64,000 bases of DNA from Turnera subulata (taxonomy: Eukaryota; Streptophyta; Magnoliopsida; Malpighiales; Passifloraceae), in the NCBI GenBank assembly GCA_028386065.3, contig JAKUCV010007746.1, forward strand, positions 1 through 64,000, written 5' to 3'. Below the pieces are notes generated by a model. The model was not told the DNA's origin. It was given only the letters and a program-made list of their open reading frames with translations, and ran no database searches. Each line of letters starts with the position of its first letter. The stretch's first letter is position 1. Shown here piece by piece: positions 55,712-64,000 of this stretch. The position numbers were made by a program, and so were the translations under genes.

Positions 55712-56944
55712 AATGACATGTTTATCCTTACAGCTTTGGCTGTAGCAAAGTTAATTTTGTGGAATATCCACTGTTTTGTCAAAGTCGGTGTAGACTCTTG
55801 ACTCGTTGCTTGTGCCGTTTGTCTGTATCGAACTGGCCAATACAAGTACGAACCATCGGTTTTCTTATGGATGTTATGTCTGTTAGGAGATGATCTGGTA
55901 TGATTCCTGTGATTTTGGTGATCTTGGTGATCATGTTATTTGTGGTCTGATTATCTGAGCTGAGGGATCTGAATTTACTTATGGGTTTTCTATGTGGATT
56001 GATTCTTGTTCGGAGTTCGAGCTGATAACTTTTGAAATTAAATTGAGGTTGATCTAATGGTATATTTGAGGGAAAAATCTTTTAGTGATACTTGCGGTAC
56101 TTAACTTTGATGAGTTTGGGGATATTAATGGTGATTGTGGTAAAAAGGTTTTGACCATGAATTCCTGTTGAGGTTACAGTCCATGTGTTGGAAGGCAACG
56201 CTGATAGTATGTACATATTGAGGTTTGATTTTGTGGTGATCTCGGGGATTGTGATTCAGTTACTAGGTTATTAGTTATGTGACAAAAGATGCTTTGGTGT
56301 TTTAATTCCTTTATCAAGAAACTTGGGAGTCGGTGCTAAGTGTGACTTGAGGAGTAGAATATAAGCATGAGTATGAGTTACGAAGGGATGTTTAGGTCTT
56401 AAGGAATCCAAGGTATAGAGTTATAAGTATGATTTTTCGGTAATGTTCGGTTTCTAGTGCCTAAGGTTTGATCAAGGTTATATACGATTTTGGCTGAATT
56501 GGTGTGTGATAAAGGAAATACTTGAGGTTCGAAACATGTGATAGATTATGGATATTTGGTCTTGAGGTATTCACAATGGGAGTGATGATCTTGTTACTTA
56601 GGTAACAACTTGGGGTTCTGTGTTAGAGGATATGTGTAATGGGTTAAAAGATTGGTTATGTTTTTGGTTGATTGATGATAAATGAAACGGTTTATGGATT
56701 CTGGTATTAATATTGTTGATTATGATTGGATAAGATTCTTTGTTTAGAGCTTTGATCTTATGATCTATTGATCATGTTAGACTAAGTCGATGATTGACTT
56801 GGGTATGTTGGGTTCTTGCTTGGAAATGTATTTGATGGACATGATGGTTCTACTTGGTGGTTTGGCCGACAGTATTTTGAAACCGGGTGACACCGTTGTG
56901 TCAGTTAAGCACTTGGCTGCTCGACTTATTCCACAAATTTCGAG

Positions 56945-56972
56945 GACGAAATTTTGTTAAGTGGGGTAGAAC
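56945..56972 (+). other. Polypurine-tract region of element H
   Basis: GACGAAATTTTGTTAAGTGG then GGTAGAAC before the LTR start. Confidence 0.7.
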
Positions 56973-59900
56973 TGTAACGCCCCGGATTTTCAGTATTTAA
57001 TTCTGTGAAATTTTTCGAAATTTTTGGATTTAATTTCCAATTATGCCCTCACGTAATTCACGGGAACTAATTTTCTGGTCTTAATAAATTTATTTCTAGT
57101 ATGGTTCAATCATTCATTCTCAAGTAATAATTTTGTTTAGCATTTACTAATGTTTAGGATTAAAACACATGATGAGATGTAGTTTTCACTAAAACTACGT
57201 AGTTTTGGTAGAGCCAAAACTTAAAACACACAAAGGGATGTGTTTTGACTTTTAGAGTAGACTAGAGGAGGGCTGTCAGTGAAGTGACGTCGTTTTGGAG
57301 CAAAACGACGCTGTTTTGGTTACTGGTGGAAGCCCTAACCCTAGGGCTTGGATATAAATTCTTCTCTTCTCTCTCTCTCCATGTTTTTCCTTTCCTCCTT
57401 CCTCCCGAACATCCACGATCTCTCACTCTCTTCTCTTCACTAGACACCGTTTTTCCCTGGAATCTTCTCTTCTCCTTCGTCTCCTTCTTCTCCCTGTGAG
57501 ACTGTCGCCTTTGTTTCGTTCTATTGGATGTTGCGTTGTCGTCTTCAACGCCCAGAATCGCCACCACCGCCGCGTCAAGGAAGAGGACCTGGGCTTGGGC
57601 GAGAAGCGCAGCGGGACCTTGTCTCGACCTCTGCGTGGATGTATCGAGGAGTCGCCGCCATTTCCTCCAACCTCCTTTGGCTGCCCTTCTCCTGTCCCTG
57701 TCACGGGTTGAGGTGACCGCCACCGTCTTTGTTAGTTGGGTCGCCTGTCCCACACACCGTCGAGGAGCCGCCACCGTCATCAAAGGACGGGGCTGTTGCC
57801 GTGGCTTAAATCGAAGGTGGCCGGTGCGGTATGGGTGTGACTCGACCCAGGCTCAAACGCGACGAGGTAAGCCACCAGCTCGTCTCCTCTCTCGGTTCTT
57901 CTTTTTCTTTTTCCTATCATTTATTTCCTTCTCTTTATTCTTGACTCTGGCGTTGATGGTTTGTCTTCGTCTATGGATGACCACTGGGTTCGTGAGTGGT
58001 GGCGTGTGTGTGTGCAGTTGTTGGTTTATGTCGGCGGGTCTTGTGTTGGTGTTGTGTAGGGACGGCTGCGAGTTGGGTGTGTTGTGCTTGCTGGTTCGGC
58101 TGTGTCGATGGTGGTGTGGGATTGATTTGAGGAGGGTTGGCTCGGGTGACAGGACCAGAGGCGCGGGAGTGCGGATCCAGAACCGGCTTGTGCTGGTCAA
58201 TTTTCTGCGAGTTTGTGTTGTTGGTGTTTTCGACTACGGGTTGGATAGGCTCGGATCTGGTGCTGTTTGACAGAGTCGGTTTCGGACAGTGAGTTCTTTT
58301 TGGTGAGAATCCGATGCTCCATTCTTTACTTGTTCGTTTAAATGATTTTTCTGCGAGTTGATGGTTGAATTGAGTGTCGTTGTTGGATGTTCGGATTTTT
58401 GGGCAGTTTTCTGCGTATTCCTTGGCATTTCGGGATTTTCCGGCGGAGGTGACCAGAATCCGGCGAGGCTCGGGTTGCTGTTCCGACAGGACATAGTTTC
58501 TTTTCCGGCATTTCATGGTAATTCTCGGTGTTGGCCGTTATTAGATTTTGTACATGTCATGTTGTGTAAATGTACTTAATTAATGTATTAAAATGTTATG
58601 GACTTAGTGGAAACTGGGTGTGCGGGTTGTGAGTGGCGCGGCCGGAATATATTTCCGACACGTTTAGAACCGTTAGGCCGAAAAATGTTTGGGCTCGGGA
58701 GTTCGATAAAAGTAATATTGTGATGGGCCGGGTTTAGACCCAATAAATGTCATATTAATTTTATATGGGCTTTTAGGCCCAATGACTAATGAAGTGGGCT
58801 TTAGGCCCAATGGCTTGTAATTGAGATGGGCTTTAGGCCCAATAAAATGTAACTAATTTAAATGGGTTTTAGGCCCAATGGTTTTGGGGGATGTGCTTTA
58901 GGCCCAATATTGTATTTTGGAGATTAGAGAAAATACACTCTAGGCCAAAGGGTTTTTATGATGTGGGTCTTAGGCCCAGGTATAAAATTGGATTTGAATT
59001 TTGCGTTTAGACCTGGGTTTCTTAGTAACGGGCCTAGTGTACGATTAAAGCTTAAGACGATATCATCGGCATGTATTTGATTTAATTTCCGTGAATAAAT
59101 ATCTTATATGGTATATATGTTCATAGGAGGTTATGGACATGAGGTTGTTGAGGCGGAACGAGGCCTCAGCTTTCGAGACAAGTATTATGGCCCAGGTGAG
59201 GACTTATAAACCTTTGTATGCATTACTGCCTACAATGCTCGGTAAATTGTCTTGGAATATAAAGTGGTGTTATTTGTTTGGTTTGTAATGCTGTATGCAT
59301 GCTTGCCTGTGGTGCTGTTGTTGGTATTTGCAAAGTGAAATATGTTGATGTTACCTATGACGTGGTGTGTCTGATTATGTGGCATGTTTGTCTGATGTGA
59401 TGTATTGTGCCTGTCTAGTATGACTTGTTTGGTTATGATAAACACATGAGGCTTAGATTGTGGTTTGTGTGGTGGACTATAGGCTGGGGCCCGGACTTGA
59501 GAATAAGATATTAAATCCACACAACACTGTTGATCATAATTTATGGCACAACTCTTAAAACATTATTGAGAATAATGGAACATAATAATTCTACTGTGGG
59601 GCTGTTGACCGGTTGGTTCGAGCGGGAAGTAATACCCCTCGGGATGTCATGCGGGTTAGCATGTGGGCCTGTGATGGCCGGTTCTACCTCCCTCCTTCTA
59701 CCTCCCCCTTTCTACCTCCCTCTTTCTCTCTGTCTCTCTCTCTCTCTATGGATATGTTTGGGCTTCGTGCCTGGTTTATTTGGGCTTATGCCTGGTTGTC
59801 TCATAAGACGGGACCGAGCTCGACGCACACAGTAGAGGGCCCTAATTAAATATTTAAACCCTAATAACAAAGATAATCATATAAGTATTGACAGGTGATG

Positions 59901-60378
59901 GTTTGTAGTCCTATGGTGTTTTGCTCTGTGTATTGTTGTTGTTGCTGTTTTATGTCGGTGTATTTGTAGTTGATTTGTTTTGTATATTATTGGTTTATTT
60001 GTCTGCGGTGAGACAGTGGTTGGTCTCACCCCCTCACAGTTTTACACAGGTTAGCTGATCGATGATCAGAAGAGCATATCAGCAGGTGGCGGTGCTTTCC
60101 TCTCCTCGGGTCGGATCCATAGAGTTCACTGCATACTTGTTATCATTTGTATAGTCTTCCGCTGCATACTCGTTGTTGTGTAAATTGTTGTATATTTGTT
60201 CATTGATTATGTTGTTGATATTGTATCCCGGGTAGAAGGGCATTTTGGTCACTTCACATGCTATACATTCCTTAATGGATAATTTGGGATACGGGTGTCC
60301 CGGGAATGATATGGGCAATTTGGTCAATCTATAATTAATTTATAACTTATATTAATAAATTGGGACAAGGGCGTTTCA
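56973..60378 (+). repeat. 3' LTR of element H
   Basis: 3406 bp. It contains a CT-rich and GC-rich island (57360-58520) with long but unsupported open frames on both strands, an array of TTAGGCCCAAT motifs (58773-58908), and the end shared with the 5' LTR. Confidence 0.85.
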
Positions 60379-61890
60379 CATCGTCCCCTCCACCCAGGCC
60401 ACTTACCCAACTCTGCTGCTGCCATCCAAAGCTTCCATCTCTGCTTGCTTTTGTGCTTAAGGAACTCTTCCATCTCTGTCTAAAGCGAGACTATGAAACA
60501 CGATGGTGGATTGGTTAGTCTTTGAAATTTTCTCGTCATCCTCTCTCCCTTTCTCCTCTTCTTCCTCATCCATACTTTAAATGAGTAGCTTTTCATCCAA
60601 TCTTAACCCCTTTCTCAGCTCTCAATATTTAGTTTGGCTACCTGGCACTTCCCATCTTCTACTATTTGTGTAAAATTGGGCGGGGCTTTTGGGTTTGTTT
60701 GGTCCTGTGTTTCCTCCTTATTGAGCAAGCACACCAAGTGTTTGATAAAATGTTCCAGAAATGTTTGGATGTTACCTCATTCAATTCAAGTTAGAGGATT
60801 CGTTTGTGGTCGATTTTGATCTTTGAATCCAATCTTTTCAGTTCCGGTTATCCGGATTTAGGGTCTTTGACCCCAAGTTTATCAAGTTTATCATAGTCCT
60901 CAAGCATCGATTTTAGAAGCTTGGTGCTGCTGTTTGGATGGAATTCCGAAACAAAAGTCGCGTGGGTAGAGGAGTTATCGCCGGCGACGGCAGCGGTGGT
61001 GACGATGGCGATGGTGACGGGGGAGCAGCCGACACTGGTTGGTCTTTTAGCACGTTTGGGACGCAGCTCCTGCCCGTCATAGTCGTGCATCCGATGTTGG
61101 GGATGACAAAGAAGATGAGCAGGATCGGATTTTGAATGCATATAAAAGAAGACCAAGACGGAAAGAATGCCGATTCCCATTGCAACGAGATGGGCACTAC
61201 ATCGCCTTTAGCTCCACAACCTCAAAAATGTCGATTTCCAAAGACATAGAAGAGTGCTTGACCTCCCAGAAGGATCGCCTGGTACTAACCACGGAAATGC
61301 CGTTCCAATTATGTAAGCAAGAAGGGAAAGCCATCACTGTGAGAGCTAGCAGAGGATGTGGTCTTGATCAGCCAAGCAACCAGGAATTCCGGCTATGCTT
61401 TTCTACTCGGATATGCTATGTTATTATTTTGGCCAAGTATGGCATTTATATTTCTGCTGGTTTGTAATTTTTAGGATTAGGTTTCAATGACTATGATTGT
61501 ATTAAACTGTTTTCTATTAATATAACTATCGATGCTTGCTGGAAAAAAAAAAACATAGTCTAAAGTCAATGGTCCGTAGTTAAGCTTATTTTTATGTATT
61601 TACTAGAATTTGAAATTCTAAAATTTATGGATAGGACGTATTGCCAGGCCATAAAATATTGGAGATATCGAAGCGCCATAATATGTGAATCTAGGAAATA
61701 TGCAACGGGTTAGGAAGTATTTATCCAGAAAATGGTGCAAAATTCAACCAATAGACAAGGATGCCGGGACACAACAATTAAATACCAGAAGACAAAACAT
61801 AAACCCACATTTTCATTTTTAGCTTCATATTCAACTACTTTTTTTTCGGCGCATAATAATATAACATATTCACCCTTTTTTTTCGAGAAT

Positions 61891-61935
<45 letters not shown>

Positions 61936-63457
61936 CTATAGTAAGAATCAATATATTCAACCACTTGAATAGGGAAGAAGAACACTTCTTTATATGGAGT
62001 ACAAGAACTCATAATCTGTCTGTTTGTTCTACACCGGCCTGACCCAATAGAATATAAGGAATTCGTTGGGCCCTGCCTTGGCTGTCTAAGAGCATTGAAA
62101 AGGCCGAAGTTTCCTCTCAGTCACTGGGCCTACTACACTAAATCAGTTGAACTGACTGGGCCAGTCAATCAACTAACACTTGAACTCTGAAGAAGCAGGC
62201 TATGCTAGAAATTGGAGGACAGGGAGACAATTTTACTGGGTCTATACCCACCTGAAAGTCGCTTATACGGGTAGGGTATTACCCGCCTTTGGGTTAAAAA
62301 AAATAGGATAATATTTAGACCTGAGTTGACAGGGTCTAGGTTCTACCCTACCCGTTAGATCCGATTTATTATAATATCTTAAAATCCATTACCTTTTAAC
62401 AAAAGTAATGCTGATTTTCTTTTTTTCTTTTATTCTCTTCATAGTCATACCCTTTTTTTGTGTGTGGCGCAACAAAAATCGACAACTGCAGCTCTCTCGT
62501 CTCTTCCTAATCTATTAACTGGTAAGAAATTAAGATTCTGTTTTTCATATTTATGAATGCTCTACAAGTAGTATGTTTGTCAAGCCTGCAACCAATATTT
62601 AGTTGCCTACCAATATAAACGCCAACCAATAAAAAAGCAACAATCGGAGTTGAAATTTATTGCAATAAACACAGGTTCCAACCCAAATCCATCATAATCT
62701 ATTCTAAGAAAATATGAAAAAAGCAAATCCAATTCAAGATTTACTGAGGATCTTACAATGCGGATTATGGTCTCCAGCCAGATAGGAATTTATAATCCAA
62801 ATCGCAATCAAGTGGTAAATCCTCCTGTCTCGACTTTGCTTTTACTTTCACGAACTTTGCTCAACTAAGTCCAAGGGCAAGACATCCTACAGACTTCATA
62901 AGCTAGCACAAGAACGGTAACTATAGTACAGTCTTGCATAATATTAGGCAATTGCCTCAAGCATTCCTTTTATTTATTATCAAAAGTGAAAATACAGAAG
63001 GTCAAAACACTTGTTCTACATGTTGCACATCTTAATTTTTTTTTTTTGTTATATTCGGCTCGCTAACGGTTCACAAGAACATACACCCCGCCTAGCTACA
63101 AAGAGCCTTTAGTCATAATTTTGATTCATATTGATCGGCAGAAGCAGCTGAGACATGATTAGCAATTTTGATTCATATCCAGGATGCAACGCCACCTAAA
63201 ACTTGAATCAAACTATCTAAAAATTGCCAAAACAGAAAAAACCATAAATAGCAACAGTTGTTGCATGTACACTACCAGCCAACATTTGTGCCCCTTAATA
63301 CTCTCAAGAAGGAAAGAAAAAAGAGTTATTCCTCGCGCCATAGAAATGCATCCAGGAAGTCATCACCTTTTCCTATTTATTTGAAAGCAGGACCTAGCTA
63401 GATTCTCTTCCGCTAACAAAGAAAAGATAGGCAGCAGCGATTTAGTTCAACTAGTCG
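60379..63457. other. Intergenic stretch, possible decayed transcript near 60900-61550
   Basis: A 111-codon plus-strand frame (61132-61467) and a 110-codon minus-strand frame (60848-61180) lack recognisable domains. A run of A at 61543-61553 could be the tail of a retrocopy, but this is a guess. The rest (61562-63457) shows nothing beyond a TA repeat. Confidence 0.4.
61893..61932. repeat. (AT)n microsatellite
   Basis: About 20 AT units. Confidence 0.95.

Positions 63458-64000
<543 letters not shown>

Larger units (their letters stand above)
53916..60378 (+). mobile_element. Element H: gypsy-type LTR element with 3.4-kb LTRs and a 1.45-kb internal region
   Basis: The 3' LTR is 56973-60378 (TGTAACGCCCC to GGGCGTTTCA). 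The 5' LTR is cut short at its 5' side (53916-55522) next to the SINE pair. A primer site (55523) and a GACGAAATTTTG...GTGGGG purine region (before 56973) frame an internal region without gag-pol. The LTRs differ by only about one base per hundred where compared, so insertion is recent. It is of large-LTR, non-coding (LARD-like) type and depends on another element for movement. Confidence 0.85.

Noticed and set aside
57524..58270. 248-codon plus-strand frame and overlapping 173-codon (57262-57783) and 181-codon (57971-58516) minus-strand frames
   Set aside because: All lie in the GC-rich part of the H LTR, overlap each other and have no domain; composition effect.
60848..61467. Two opposing frames of about 110 codons each as host genes
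   Set aside because: No domain, no introns or promoter, mutually overlapping; retained only as a possible decayed transcript.

Overview
This is a plant nuclear window, almost certainly from an angiosperm and probably a eudicot. It is dominated by nested LTR retrotransposons, LINE fragments and a tRNA-derived SINE pair, with (TA)n tracts and one host gene with short introns at the right edge (a plant atypical dual-specificity phosphatase). I cannot name the species. Element letters below are mine.

Layout. 1-199: end of a copia-type LTR. C (974-15424, minus) is a copia-type element with TSD TACAT; its middle is interrupted by A (3065-10899, plus), a gypsy-type element with TSD TCCTG. 16519-17935: 3' end of a LINE (RT zinc-binding and RNase H remnants). 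18144-20062: a duplicated, rearranged non-coding segment. G (about 20840-34574, minus) is a recognisable but broken gag-pol copia element; its gag is split by B (26374-34531, minus), a second copy of family A with TSD GTTGA. F (35190-35860) is the 3' end of another copia-type element. D (37182-43410, plus) is copia-type, TSD AACAT. 43551-46072: a LINE with ORF1 only, abutting a PPR-like gene fragment. E (46258-52560, minus) is copia-type, TSD TTTGA. 53554-53884: a head-to-head SINE-like palindrome. H (53916-60378, plus) is a gypsy-type element with 3.4-kb LTRs and almost no internal sequence. 63458-64000: phosphatase gene, running off the window.

The main observation. A, B, C, D and E each carry the same small gene (aORF2, about 227 codons), always on the strand opposite to the element's own orientation. 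A and B are gypsy-type (PBS/PPT and LTRs unrelated to the others) and also carry a second antisense gene (aORF1, 125 codons). C, D and E are copia-type with decayed pol. Each antisense gene has its own TATA box. Between the two groups the aORF2 codons differ mostly at synonymous sites, so the protein was selected during their separation. Its C-terminal third resembles the first part of a LINE apurinic endonuclease (EEP) domain and lacks the later catalytic motifs; its N-terminal 125 residues are unfamiliar to me. Only the D copy of aORF2 and the B copy of aORF1 are open throughout.

A second theme is hairpin arrays. Elements C/D/E are studded with short inverted repeats with variable stems around a near-constant CTGAA/CAGAA apex. 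The LTRs of A/B carry GGGAT-N4-ATCCC repeats with compensated stem variants, and the LTR of H carries TGGGC-TTTAG-GCCCA repeats. I saw no rRNA, tRNA gene or CRISPR.
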